Positions 1-8,515 of a stretch of DNA of 64,000 bases are shown here, in pieces. The stretch covers positions 116,786-180,785 of the forward strand of contig NZ_FOEO01000008.1 of NCBI RefSeq assembly GCF_900110765.1. The letters run 5' to 3'. Below the pieces are notes generated by a model. It was not told the DNA's origin and searched no databases. It saw only the letters and a program-made list of their open reading frames with translations. Within the stretch, counting starts at the first letter, position 1. Each line of letters starts with the position of its first letter. A program made the position numbers and the translations under genes. Origin of the DNA: Pseudomonas sp. NFACC02 (GTDB lineage: Bacteria > Pseudomonadota > Gammaproteobacteria > Pseudomonadales > Pseudomonadaceae).

Positions 1-1020
1 CGCCAGAGGTCCCAACAGACAGCCAATACCCCACAACTGCGCGACATGGGCATTGGCCCGCACCAGCGCATCGTCGCGATAGCGCTCGCCGATCAGAATC
101 AGCGACAGCGTGAACAGCCCGCCCGCGCTAGCGCCAAACAACACCCATAACGGCCAGATGGCGATGGTGTCGACCAGCAGCGGAATCGCCAGGCTCGACA
201 CCATCAGGGCCACGGCGCAACCGGAAAACAATCGACGCCGGGAAATCTTGTCCGCCAACGCGCCGATGGGCAATTGCAGCAGCGCGTCGCCGACGACCAC
301 CGTGCTGACCATCGCCAGCGCGATCTCTGGCGTGAAGCCCTGTTGCAGGCAATACACCGGCAGCAGCGTCAGAATCATCGCCTCGAAACCCGCAAACAGC
401 GCAATAGCCCACGCGATTGCAGGCAACTGCCGACAGAATCCGGCTAGATCGCCAAGGCTGACATGGCTCGCTTCGGCGCTAGGCGCACCGGTTCTCCCCA
501 GCAGCAAGAGCGGCGACGTTGCGAGCAACGCCGTGCCAATCCAAAAGCCGTAGTCGTGCTCGGTGCCGATCACGCCGAGCAACAGCGGTCCGCCCAGCTG
601 ACTGAGCGCATAACAGCTGCCATACAGCGCAACCAGCTTGCCGCGCAGGTTTTCGGTCACCAGTTGGTTGATCCAGCTCTCGCCAAGGATGAACACCATC
701 GTCAGGATCACGCCGAGCATCAGGCGCAGCGCCAGCCAGACCCAGTAATGGGGCAACAACGCCAGCAAGCCCACGGAAATCGAACCACCCCAGAGGCACA
801 GACGCATCAGGTTCGCGGTGCCCAGAATCGAAGCCAGGCGACTGGCGAGGCTGGCGCCCAGCAACACGCCAATCGCCGGCATCGCGGCCATGACGCCGAT
901 GGCAAAGGCGCCGTAGCCCCACGCCTCAAGACGCAACGACACCAACGGCATGCTCACGCCCAGCGCCAGACCGACGCTCAAGACGGACGACAGCACCGCA
1001 AAATAAGTACCCCAACGCAT
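1..1020 (-). CDS. MFS transporter (partial, C-terminus outside window)
   Basis: The reverse frame from the ATG at 1020 is open to the window edge and gives at least 340 residues, almost all hydrophobic helices separated by short loops, as in a 12-helix major facilitator permease. It starts MRWGTYFAVLSSVLSVG. A helix-2/3 loop with basic residues (SRLASILG) and the central loop motif DKISRRRL (typical of the second half) are visible. An AGGAG Shine-Dalgarno lies just upstream of the ATG. It resembles the YcaD/sugar-efflux branch of small MFS permeases; the substrate cannot be told. The stop codon lies beyond base 1. Confidence 0.85.
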   Translation of the reverse strand, partial: MRWGTYFAVLSSVLSVGLALGVSMPLVSLRLEAWGYGAFAIGVMAAMPAIGVLLGASLASRLASILGTANLMRLCLWGGSISVGLLALLPHYWVWLALRLMLGVILTMVFILGESWINQLVTENLRGKLVALYGSCYALSQLGGPLLLGVIGTEHDYGFWIGTALLATSPLLLLGRTGAPSAEASHVSLGDLAGFCRQLPAIAWAIALFAGFEAMILTLLPVYCLQQGFTPEIALAMVSTVVVGDALLQLPIGALADKISRRRLFSGCAVALMVSSLAIPLLVDTIAIWPLWVLFGASAGGLFTLSLILIGERYRDDALVRANAHVAQLWGIGCLLGPLA

Positions 1021-1050
1021 CACCACGCTCCTGTGGCTCAAAGGGTGAGA

Positions 1051-1082
1051 CAAAACAGCCGGGCTTTTTGAGGACCCGGCTG
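1051..1082 (-). terminator. Intrinsic terminator after kauB
   Basis: An 8-bp GC stem (CAGCCGGG / CCCGGCTG) is followed on the minus strand by TTTTG. It lies 71 bp past the kauB stop and before the MFS gene. Confidence 0.75.
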
Positions 1083-1152
1083 CTCTATAGATCTGGTTTG
1101 CCTGCTCGCGAATGAAAGCCACCGCAGAGTCGCGCTGATGCCGTGCCTGTCT

Positions 1153-2646
1153 TTACAACTTGATCCAGGTCGCTTTCAGCTCGGTGTACTTGTCGAACGC
1201 GTGCAGCGACTTGTCGCGACCGTTACCCGATTGCTTGAAGCCACCGAACGGTGCGGTCATGTCGCCGCCGTCGTACTGGTTGACCCAAACGCTGCCGGCG
1301 CGCAACGCACGTGCGGTGAGATGCGCCTTGGACAGGTCGGCGGTCCATACGGCGGCCGCCAGACCATAAGGCGTGTCGTTGGCAATCTGGATCGCCTCTT
1401 CGGCGGTATCGAACGTCAGCACCGACAGCACCGGGCCGAAGATTTCTTCCTGAGCGATCTTCATGGCATTGGTCACACCGTCGAAAATCGTCGGTTCGAC
1501 GTAGGTGCCCCCTGTCTCTTGCAGAATGCGCTTGCCGCCCGCCACCAGCTTGGCGCCGTCGGTATGGCCCGCTTCGATGTACGACAGAACCGTGTTCATC
1601 TGCTGGGTATCCACCAGCGCCCCAACGTTGGTCGCAGGATCCAGTGGATTGCCCGGTTTCCAGGCCTTGAGCGCCTCGATCACCATCGGCAGGAATTTGT
1701 CCTTGATCGAACGCTCGACCAGCAGCCGCGAGCCCGCGGTGCAGACTTCGCCCTGGTTGAAAGCAATGGCACTGGCAGCCGACTCAGCGGCGGCTTGCAG
1801 GTCCGGCGCATCGGCGAAGACGATGTTCGGGCTCTTGCCGCCCGCCTCCAGCCAGACGCGCTTCATGTTCGATTCGCCCGAGTAGACCAGTAATTGCTTG
1901 GCAATTTTGGTCGAACCGGTGAAGACCGCCGTGTCGACATCCATGTGCAGCGCCAGCGCCTTGCCGACGGTGTGGCCGTAACCGGGCAGAACGTTGAGCA
2001 CGCCGGCCGGGATACCCGCCTGAACAGCCAACTGCGCGACACGAATGGCGGTCAGCGGCGACTTTTCCGACGGTTTGAGAATGACCGAGTTACCACTCGA
2101 CAGCGCAGGACCCAGCTTCCAGCACGCCATCAGCAACGGGAAGTTCCACGGCACGATCGCCGCCACCACACCGATAGGTTCGCGGGTCACCAGACCCAAT
2201 TGGTCGTGTGGCGTAGCGGCCACTTCGTCGTACAGCTTGTCGATGGCCTCACCGCTCCAGCTCAACGCTTGCGCGGAGCCTGGAATGTCGATGCCATAGG
2301 AGTCGCTGATCGGCTTGCCCATGTCCAGGGTTTCAAGCAGCGCCAGCTCTTCGATGTTTTCTTTGATCAGCGCAGCGAAGCGAATCATCGCGGCTTTGCG
2401 CTTCACTGGCGCCAGACGCGACCAGGCACCCGAGTTGAACGTGGCGCGAGCATTCTCGACGGCCCGCTGCGCGTCAGCGGCATCGCAGCTGGCGACGTGG
2501 GCGAGGAATCGACCATCGACCGGGCTGATGCAGTCAAACGTAGCGCCGGAAGCGGCGGCGGTGTACTCGCCATTGATGAAGGCGCGGCCTTCGATCTTCA
2601 GATTCTGGGCGCGTTTTTCCCAGTCAGCATGAGTCAGGGTGGTCAT
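1153..2646 (-). CDS. kauB: NAD(P)+-dependent aldehyde dehydrogenase KauB/PuuC type
   Basis: A 497-residue aldehyde dehydrogenase of normal family length. The catalytic set is complete: N168 in PWNFP, E267 in LEAGGKSP and the nucleophile C302 in GEVCTAGS. Sequence and genome position match Pseudomonas KauB, which oxidises 4-guanidinobutyraldehyde and 4-aminobutyraldehyde during arginine and polyamine breakdown in the cytoplasm; E. coli PuuC is the related enzyme. The ATG at 2646 has a GAGGAGG Shine-Dalgarno. It is divergent from the cupin gene, with a perfect palindrome between them, and ends at its own terminator. In P. aeruginosa a transaminase gene adjoins kauB; here only the cupin gene and an MFS permease gene do. 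The substrate assignment is by homology. Confidence 0.88.
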   Translation of the reverse strand: MTTLTHADWEKRAQNLKIEGRAFINGEYTAAASGATFDCISPVDGRFLAHVASCDAADAQRAVENARATFNSGAWSRLAPVKRKAAMIRFAALIKENIEELALLETLDMGKPISDSYGIDIPGSAQALSWSGEAIDKLYDEVAATPHDQLGLVTREPIGVVAAIVPWNFPLLMACWKLGPALSSGNSVILKPSEKSPLTAIRVAQLAVQAGIPAGVLNVLPGYGHTVGKALALHMDVDTAVFTGSTKIAKQLLVYSGESNMKRVWLEAGGKSPNIVFADAPDLQAAAESAASAIAFNQGEVCTAGSRLLVERSIKDKFLPMVIEALKAWKPGNPLDPATNVGALVDTQQMNTVLSYIEAGHTDGAKLVAGGKRILQETGGTYVEPTIFDGVTNAMKIAQEEIFGPVLSVLTFDTAEEAIQIANDTPYGLAAAVWTADLSKAHLTARALRAGSVWVNQYDGGDMTAPFGGFKQSGNGRDKSLHAFDKYTELKATWIKL

Positions 2647-2771
2647 GAAACATCCTCCTCTTATGAATTGTGCCCGCCCTCGCGCTCATGAACCGTGCTG
2701 TAGGAAATCGCCTGACATGCTGTCGGATCGGCCAAAGGCAAACGCCACCCTAAACCAGCGCTTAAGGAATT

Positions 2772-2785
2772 TCCAATATATTGGA
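2772..2785. promoter_or_regulatory. Perfect 14-bp palindrome between kauB and cupin gene
   Basis: TCCAATATATTGGA is a perfect inverted repeat with an AT-rich centre. It lies in the 265-bp divergent intergenic region, 126 bp from each start codon. Size and placement fit a dimeric repressor site; the regulator is not known. Confidence 0.45.
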
Positions 2786-2911
2786 CAAAGAGAGGCAAAA
2801 CGAGCCGGAATCGTGCATTTTATTCAACAGCACGTTCCCGGGCGCTCGGCACTATCGCCAACAGTCCTCATCAAACGACAATCCTACTTACGCCATTCAG
2901 GAGCCAGAGAC

Positions 2912-3274
2912 ATGAGTATCCACAGCGTCGTCGACTTCAGCGAAGCCACCACCGCTGCCGAGCGCTTCAAGCCTGCCGCAGAGAAGATCCTCAAAGGCGA
3001 CCCGGAGCAAACCGTGTACAACCATTACAACAGCCCTTGCGGACAGATGAACGCGGGCGTGTGGGAAGGCGAAGTCGGCCAGTGGACGGTCAATTACACC
3101 GAACACGAATACTGCGAGATCGTGCAGGGCGTCTCGGTACTGCGTGACGAGGAAGGCAACGCCAAGACACTGCGCGCCGGCGATCGATTCGTGATACCGG
3201 CAGGTTTCAAAGGCACCTGGGAAGTGCTGGAGCCGTGCCGCAAGATTTACGTGGTGTTCGAGCAGAAGGCTTGA
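2912..3274 (+). CDS. Cupin-domain protein
   Basis: A 120-residue single-domain protein. The start at 2912 (MSIHSVVDF) is chosen because of an AGGAG Shine-Dalgarno at 2899-2903; the frame is open further upstream, but that part does not look like protein. The core has cupin features: the first motif region around HEYCEIVQG, then a gap, then GDRFVIPAGFKGTWEV. This corresponds to the small cupin-type protein next to kauB in P. aeruginosa. Such proteins are often related to (S)-ureidoglycine aminohydrolase-like or DUF861 cupins; no reaction is assigned. Divergent transcription from kauB suggests a role in the same amine/aldehyde pathway, which is inference. Confidence 0.8.
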   Translation: MSIHSVVDFSEATTAAERFKPAAEKILKGDPEQTVYNHYNSPCGQMNAGVWEGEVGQWTVNYTEHEYCEIVQGVSVLRDEEGNAKTLRAGDRFVIPAGFKGTWEVLEPCRKIYVVFEQKA

Positions 3275-3287
3275 TGCGATCTTCAAC

Positions 3288-3375
3288 TGTAGGAGCGCGC
3301 TTGCCCGCGAATGAGTCAGGTCAGCACCAGATATGTGGCTGAAAAGACGCATTCGCGGGCAAGCGTGCTCCTACA
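3288..3375. repeat. Paired palindromic (REP-type) repeat
   Basis: Left arm TGTAGGAGCGCGCTTGCCCG and right arm CGGGCAAGCGTGCTCCTACA are near-perfect inverted copies separated by about 40 bp. It lies between the cupin gene and the rpmG terminator. Same family as the repeats at 17434, 21327, 37538, 38763 and 55857. Confidence 0.85.
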
Positions 3376-3404
3376 CGATCAATTGCGATAAAACCTTCGC
3401 GCAC

Positions 3405-3434
3405 AAAAAAGCCCGCATCACTGCGGGCTTTTTT
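3405..3434 (-). terminator. Bidirectional intrinsic terminator after rpmG
   Basis: The GCCCGC/GCGGGC stem with A6 on one side and T6 on the other can terminate on both strands. It lies 18 bp beyond the rpmG stop. Confidence 0.88.
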
Positions 3435-3452
3435 GTAAGAGGCAAAAATCAA

Positions 3453-3608
3453 TTACTTGATTTTGGCTTCTTTGTAGATCACGTGCTTGCGAGCAACCGG
3501 ATCGAATTTTTTAATTTCGATTTTATCCGGGGTAGTGCGCTTGTTCTTGTCGGTGGTGTAGAAGTGGCCGGTGTTAGCGGTCGACACCAAACGGATCAAT
3601 TCACGCAT
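3453..3608 (-). CDS. rpmG: 50S ribosomal protein L33
   Basis: A 51-residue basic protein beginning [19 protein letters not shown] and ending EAKIK, the usual length for bacterial L33. It is a component of the large ribosomal subunit near the E site. It starts 11 bp after the rpmB stop, so the two form the common rpmB-rpmG operon. It lacks the paired cysteines of zinc-binding L33 versions, so it is the C-minus form. Confidence 0.96.
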   Translation of the reverse strand: MRELIRLVSTANTGHFYTTDKNKRTTPDKIEIKKFDPVARKHVIYKEAKIK

Positions 3609-3619
3609 GATTCTCTCCC

Positions 3620-3856
3620 TTAAACCTTAGCGCCAGCGCGGCGGATTTCGGCCAGAACAACCGTGATGCCACGCTTGTCGATGATGCGCATGCCTTTGGC
3701 AGATACACGCAGACGTACAAAGCGTTTCTCTTCTTCAACCCAGAAGCGGTGATGCTGCAGGTTTGGCAGGAAACGACGACGGGTTTTGTTGTTCGCGTGG
3801 GAAATGTTATTCCCGGTTACCGGACCCTTACCGGTAACTTGACAGACTCTCGACAT
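3620..3856 (-). CDS. rpmB: 50S ribosomal protein L28
   Basis: A 78-residue protein, exact family length, starting [17 protein letters not shown]. The [16 protein letters not shown] stretch is diagnostic for L28. It is the first gene of the rpmB-rpmG operon and is preceded by a promoter-like pair about 150 bp upstream. Confidence 0.97.
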   Translation of the reverse strand: MSRVCQVTGKGPVTGNNISHANNKTRRRFLPNLQHHRFWVEEEKRFVRLRVSAKGMRIIDKRGITVVLAEIRRAGAKV

Positions 3857-4004
3857 GCCTCAGCCCTCTAAAACCACATGCCCAACCCGGCATGGGTTGG
3901 CCGCTTAATCTCTCAGTCATTTGGCGCCAGGCGCCGCGTTTCTTCAGGGGTCTTACCGGCCACACCGGTGGTGAAGGCAGCGGGCCCCTAGAAAAGAGCG
4001 CTGC

Positions 4005-4033
4005 TTTATACCAGAAACCCTCGGGAGCAACAA
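4005..4033 (-). promoter_or_regulatory. Candidate sigma70 promoter of rpmB-rpmG
   Basis: On the minus strand TTGTTG (4028-4033) and TATAAA (4005-4010) are separated by 17 bp. This is the best promoter-like pair in the 363-bp region between rpmB and the next gene; the rest of that region shows no gene. Confidence 0.45.
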
Positions 4034-4219
4034 CAGAAACGACGAATTACCTGAAAGAGACTCAGGGCTTTGCGCCCGGTAGCGCCAGCAACAAAGGGCG
4101 CGACGGGAAATATACCACTCGTCGCGCCATAGCGATTGTTCTGCGCCAATCCATAGTCTAGGGTAAGTCCCTCACCAGACTGCGCCGGCAGATGGGCTAT
4201 CTCTGAAAGGAAAATCGCC

Positions 4220-5809
4220 ATGCGCCTAGCTGTTTTACCCCTGTTGTTCGCGTCATTGTCGGCGCCATTGCTGGCTCAGGCCGCCACCAGCCTGAGCGTT
4301 TGCACCGAAGCCAGCCCCGAAGGCTTTGACGTGGTGCAGTACAACTCGCTGACCACGACCAACGCCTCGGCCGATGTCCTGATGAACCGCCTGGTGGATT
4401 ATGACGCCAAGACCGGCAAGCTGGTCGCCAGTCTGGCAGAAAGCTGGAGTGTATGGCCGGACGGCCTGACGTATGACTTCAAATTGCGCTCCGGCGTGAA
4501 GTTTCATCACACCGACTACTTCACCCCGACCCGCGACATGAACGCCGAGGACGTGGTGTTCAGCTTCCAGCGCATGCTCGATCCGTCCAATCCCTGGAAC
4601 AAGGTGGCTGTACAGGGCTTCCCTCACGCCCAGTCGATGCAGTGGCCTTCGCTGATCAAGAAAGTGGAAGCGCCGGATGCGAATACGGTACGCATTACCC
4701 TCAACCATCCTGACGCGACCTTCCTCGCCACGCTGAGCATGGGTTTTGCGTCTATTTATTCGGCGCAATACACCGCGCAGTTGATGAAAGCCGGTACGCC
4801 GGAGAAGCTCAACAGCCAGCCAATCGGTACCGGACCATTCGTTTTCAAACGTTTTCAGAAAGACTCCGTGGTGCGTTACGAAGCCAACCCGGACTACTTC
4901 GCGGGCAAACCTGCGATTGACACGCTGGTGTATGCCATCACCCCGGACGCCAATGTTCGCCTGCAACGGATCAAGCAGAACGAGTGTCAGGTTGCCCTGT
5001 CCCCCAAACCGCTGGATGTCACCGAAGCTGGGAAAGATCCGAACCTGAAAGTCGAAAAGACGGACGCGTTCATGACCGCTTTTCTGGCAATCAACAGCCA
5101 GCATCCTCCGCTCGACAAGCCTGAAGTGCGTCAGGCAATCAACCTGGCGTTCGACAAGGACACTTACCTGAAAGCAGTCTTCGAGGGGTCGGCACGCGCA
5201 GCCAATGGTCCGTATCCACCCAACACCTGGGGTTACGCCAGCGACCTGCCCGGTTACAAATATAACGTGGCGAAAGCGAAGGAACTGCTGGCAAAGGCCG
5301 GACTGAAGGACGGCTTCAAAACCACGATCTGGACCCGACCTTCCGGCAGTCTGCTCAACCCGAACCCCAGTGCAGGCGCACAACTGCTGCAGAACGATCT
5401 GGCCGCTGTCGGGATCAAGGCTGAAATAAAGGTGATCGAATGGGGCGAACTGATTCGTCGCGCCAAAACCGGTGAGCACGACCTGCTGTTCATGGGTTGG
5501 GCGGGCGACAACGGCGATCCGGATAACTTCCTTACGCCCCAGTTCTCCTGCGCGGCGGTCAAGTCCGGCACCAACTTCGCGCGCTACTGCGACGAAGGTC
5601 TGGACAAGTTGATCAGCAGTGGCAAGGCCGTGACCGATCAGACTCAGCGCAGCAAGCTGTATCATCAGGCGCAGGAGCAGATCCAGAAACAGGCATTGTG
5701 GCTGCCACTGGCACACCCCACCGCCTTCGCCCTGACCCGCAAGAACGTACTGGGGTATGACGTCAGCCCGTTCGGACGCCAGGACTTCTCAAAGGTGATG
5801 CTCAAGTAG
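4220..5809 (+). CDS. ABC transporter substrate-binding protein, peptide/DppA family
   Basis: A 529-residue periplasmic solute-binding protein of family 5. The first ~21 residues form a signal peptide ending AQA. ASPEGFDVVQ and RWPSGVKFHHTDYF-like segments (here RSGVKFHHTDYF), the IGTGPFVFKRF region and the late GWAGDNGDPDNFL block are typical of DppA-type dipeptide receptors. An AAGGAAAA Shine-Dalgarno precedes the ATG. No permease or ATPase gene adjoins it, so it must work with a transporter encoded elsewhere. P. aeruginosa has an equivalent orphan receptor at this locus. Ligand not determined. Confidence 0.88.
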   Translation: MRLAVLPLLFASLSAPLLAQAATSLSVCTEASPEGFDVVQYNSLTTTNASADVLMNRLVDYDAKTGKLVASLAESWSVWPDGLTYDFKLRSGVKFHHTDYFTPTRDMNAEDVVFSFQRMLDPSNPWNKVAVQGFPHAQSMQWPSLIKKVEAPDANTVRITLNHPDATFLATLSMGFASIYSAQYTAQLMKAGTPEKLNSQPIGTGPFVFKRFQKDSVVRYEANPDYFAGKPAIDTLVYAITPDANVRLQRIKQNECQVALSPKPLDVTEAGKDPNLKVEKTDAFMTAFLAINSQHPPLDKPEVRQAINLAFDKDTYLKAVFEGSARAANGPYPPNTWGYASDLPGYKYNVAKAKELLAKAGLKDGFKTTIWTRPSGSLLNPNPSAGAQLLQNDLAAVGIKAEIKVIEWGELIRRAKTGEHDLLFMGWAGDNGDPDNFLTPQFSCAAVKSGTNFARYCDEGLDKLISSGKAVTDQTQRSKLYHQAQEQIQKQALWLPLAHPTAFALTRKNVLGYDVSPFGRQDFSKVMLK

Positions 5810-5857
5810 TTGCCCATCCGGCGTCTGCCGCACGGGCACCGGAGTTCGGCTCGCCAG

Positions 5858-5881
5858 CACGAGCAAGCTCACTCCCACAAG
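5858..5881. repeat. Half-copy of a palindromic repeat
   Basis: The sequence GAGCAAGCTCACTCCCACAAG matches the right arm of the repeats at 50105 and 61124. The left arm is absent. It sits in the 118-bp convergent gap before radC. Confidence 0.5.
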
Positions 5882-5927
5882 ACTGGAGCCGAACAGGAGT
5901 CAGCGGGCTCCTGCAGGTGGCGAACAA

Positions 5928-6602
5928 CTACATCAGCCCGCTTTCGACCATCGACAGCGGGTCTCCATCTCCGATGATCACGTGATCGAGCACCACCACA
6001 TCAATCATTGCAAGGGCGGCCTTGAGCTGCCGGGTGAGTTCGATGTCTTGAGGGCTGGCATCACAGATGCCGGACGGGTGATTGTGACAAAGGATCACCC
6101 CGGCCGCGTTATGCGCCAGGGCGCGCTTGACCACCTGCCGAGGGTGTACGTGAGCGACGTTGATCGAGCCATGAAACAGCGCCTCGAATGCCTGAACCCG
6201 ATTTTTGCTGTCCAGAAACAGGCAACCAAACACCTCATGCGGCTCATGTCGGAGTATCGCTTTCAGGTAGCTGCGAACCTGGGCCGGGCTTTTCAAAGCT
6301 GAACCACGCTTGAGATTCTCCCCCATGTGCCGCCGCGCCATTTCCATGACCGCCTGCAATTGCGCGAACTTTGCCGGTCCAAGGCCCAACTCGTTACTGA
6401 ATGAAGTGAGGTTGGCTTCGAGCAACGCGCGCAGACTGCCAAACTGCCCCAAAAGATGTCGGGCGAGGTCCACGGCGCTTTTGCCGGAGACGCCCGTGCG
6501 TAAAAAAATGGCGAGCAATTCAGCATCGGAAAGACTCGATGCGCCTCGCTCAAGCAGCTTCTCCCGCGGCCGTTCCGCCGCAGGCCAATCTCGAATACTC
6601 AT
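5928..6602 (-). CDS. radC: RadC/JAB-domain protein
   Basis: A 224-residue RadC-family protein of usual length. Residues 1-~80 form the helix-hairpin-helix region ([14 protein letters not shown]). Residues ~100-224 form the JAMM metalloprotease-like fold with H173, H175, S183 and D186 in [14 protein letters not shown]. The early DNA-repair assignment of RadC has been withdrawn for E. coli and the biochemical role remains unclear. It is divergent from coaBC. Confidence 0.95.
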   Translation of the reverse strand: MSIRDWPAAERPREKLLERGASSLSDAELLAIFLRTGVSGKSAVDLARHLLGQFGSLRALLEANLTSFSNELGLGPAKFAQLQAVMEMARRHMGENLKRGSALKSPAQVRSYLKAILRHEPHEVFGCLFLDSKNRVQAFEALFHGSINVAHVHPRQVVKRALAHNAAGVILCHNHPSGICDASPQDIELTRQLKAALAMIDVVVLDHVIIGDGDPLSMVESGLM

Positions 6603-6736
6603 AGCACCTCCATGGACATGGCCGCCGCTGTTCCCGTGCGGTCGCTGTGCTATCTTAGCCCATCTTTTTTGCGCGACAGTCCGGCCTGGGGAGGCGTTTG
6701 ATTGCCGCGTGTTAACTCGACCAAAAAGGCAGGCCT

Positions 6737-7945
6737 ATGCAGCGGCTGTATCGGAAACGCATCGTTCTCGGCGTGGGCGGTGGCATCGCGGCTTACAAGA
6801 GCGCTGAACTGGTTCGCCGGCTGCGCGACCATGGGGCCGAAGTGCGCGTCGTCATGACCAAGGGCGGGGCCGAGTTCATTACACCTCTGACCATGCAGGC
6901 CCTGTCCGGGCATACCGTTCACATGGACCTGCTTGACCCCGCTGCCGAAGCCGCCATGGGGCACATCGAGCTGGCCAAGTGGGCTGACATGGTGCTGATC
7001 GCACCCGGCACCGCCGACCTCATCGCACGTCTGGCTCAGGGCATCGCCAACGACCTGTTGACCACGGTTGTGCTGGCGACTGATGCCATCGTCGCTGTCG
7101 CCCCGGCCATGAACCAGGCCATGTGGCGCGACCCGTCGGTGCAAGCCAATCTCCAGACGCTCGAAGCGAGAGATTTCCGCCTGTTCGGCCCGGCCAGCGG
7201 TAGTCAAGCCTGTGGCGACGTGGGTTTCGGGCGCATGCTCGAACCCAACGATCTGGCACAATCGGCCGCCGACTGCTTCCAGCGCCTTACGCTGACCGGC
7301 AAACATGTGCTGATCACGGCCGGACCGACGCAAGAAAACATCGACCCGGTGCGCTATATCACCAACCACAGCTCCGGAAAGATGGGCTTTGCGCTGGCGG
7401 AAGCGGCAGCCGAAGCGGGTGCACGCGTCACGCTGATCACCGGGCCGGTCAACCTGACGACCCCGGACCGGGTGTCGCGCATCGACGTGGTCAGCGCGCG
7501 CGACATGCTCGCCGCGTGTGAAGCCGCCATGCCCTGCGATCTGTTTATCGCCTCCGCTGCGGTCGCAGACTACCGCCCGGAAGTCGTTGCTCCACAAAAA
7601 TTGAAGAAAGACCCTACAAACGGAGACGGCCTGCTGCTGCAGATGGTTCGAAATCCAGACATTCTCGCCACCATCGCCCAGCGCCAAAATCGCCCTTTCA
7701 GCGTCGGCTTCGCCGCTGAAACCGAGCACCTGCTCGACTATGCTGCCCGCAAGCTCAAGGACAAGAACCTTGACCTCATCGTCGCCAACGACGTCGCCAA
7801 TCCCAGCATTGGCTTCAACAGCGAAGAAAATGCCTGCAGCGTGATCGACCGAGCGTTGCAAGAGACGCTTTTTGCCCAGACCAGCAAGGCCAAGATTGCC
7901 CGCCAGCTGATGACTTTTATTGCCGACCGTATGAACCAGGTTTAA
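6737..7945 (+). CDS. coaBC: Bifunctional phosphopantothenoylcysteine decarboxylase/synthetase
   Basis: A 402-residue flavoprotein that makes 4'-phosphopantetheine for coenzyme A: CoaB couples phosphopantothenate with cysteine using CTP, and CoaC decarboxylates the product. The CoaC half (about 1-190) shows the catalytic H76 in GHIELAKW, N126 in PAMNQAMW and C159 in ACGDVGFGRM. The CoaB half begins at HVLITAGPT and includes a lysine-rich KLKKD segment. It is the first gene of the coaBC-dut-algC-argB block; dut starts 6 bp after its stop. Confidence 0.97.
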   Translation: MQRLYRKRIVLGVGGGIAAYKSAELVRRLRDHGAEVRVVMTKGGAEFITPLTMQALSGHTVHMDLLDPAAEAAMGHIELAKWADMVLIAPGTADLIARLAQGIANDLLTTVVLATDAIVAVAPAMNQAMWRDPSVQANLQTLEARDFRLFGPASGSQACGDVGFGRMLEPNDLAQSAADCFQRLTLTGKHVLITAGPTQENIDPVRYITNHSSGKMGFALAEAAAEAGARVTLITGPVNLTTPDRVSRIDVVSARDMLAACEAAMPCDLFIASAAVADYRPEVVAPQKLKKDPTNGDGLLLQMVRNPDILATIAQRQNRPFSVGFAAETEHLLDYAARKLKDKNLDLIVANDVANPSIGFNSEENACSVIDRALQETLFAQTSKAKIARQLMTFIADRMNQV

Positions 7946-7951
7946 TCACGC

Positions 7952-8407
7952 ATGCATGCTCTACAAGCCAAGATCCTCGACCCTCGCATTGGCGACGAAT
8001 TCCCGCTTCCGGCCTACGCCACCACCGGCTCCGCCGGGCTGGACCTGCGCGCGATGCTCAAAGAGGAAACGGTACTCGAACCCGGCCAGACCCTTTTGAT
8101 TCCCACCGGTCTGTCGATATATATCGCAGACCCAAGCCTTGCCGCACTGATTCTGCCGCGCTCAGGCCTGGGTCATAAACACGGCATCGTGCTGGGCAAC
8201 CTGGTGGGCCTTATCGACTCCGACTACCAGGGCGAACTGATGGTGTCCTGCTGGAACCGTGGCCAGACCGCGTTCAAGATCGCCGTCGGTGAACGTATCG
8301 CCCAATTGGTGCTGGTTCCCGTGGTTCAAGCGCATTTCGAAGTGGTTCAGGAGTTCGATGAGAGCCAGCGCGGCGCAGGTGGTTTCGGTCATTCCGGCAC
8401 CCACTGA
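7952..8407 (+). CDS. dut: Deoxyuridine 5'-triphosphate nucleotidohydrolase
   Basis: A 151-residue trimeric dUTPase. It hydrolyses dUTP to dUMP, keeping uracil out of DNA and supplying thymidylate synthesis. All five family motifs are visible in order: [39 protein letters not shown] and the flexible C-terminal [10 protein letters not shown] that closes over the active site. It lies 6 bp after coaBC. Confidence 0.98.
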   Translation: MHALQAKILDPRIGDEFPLPAYATTGSAGLDLRAMLKEETVLEPGQTLLIPTGLSIYIADPSLAALILPRSGLGHKHGIVLGNLVGLIDSDYQGELMVSCWNRGQTAFKIAVGERIAQLVLVPVVQAHFEVVQEFDESQRGAGGFGHSGTH

Positions 8408-8515
8408 TTTTGCGCAAGTCGCCTTGGCAACCCTGTCGCCAACGGCCTGAATCGGCCTGGCACGATGCAGTAACGTAAAAATCGCCCCAGGAAGTACGAG
8501 CAGGGAGAGTCAAGT

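Noticed and set aside
8456..8480. TGGCACG upstream of algC as a sigma54 -24 element
   Set aside because: No GC-containing -12 element stands at the required spacing; only the first half matches.
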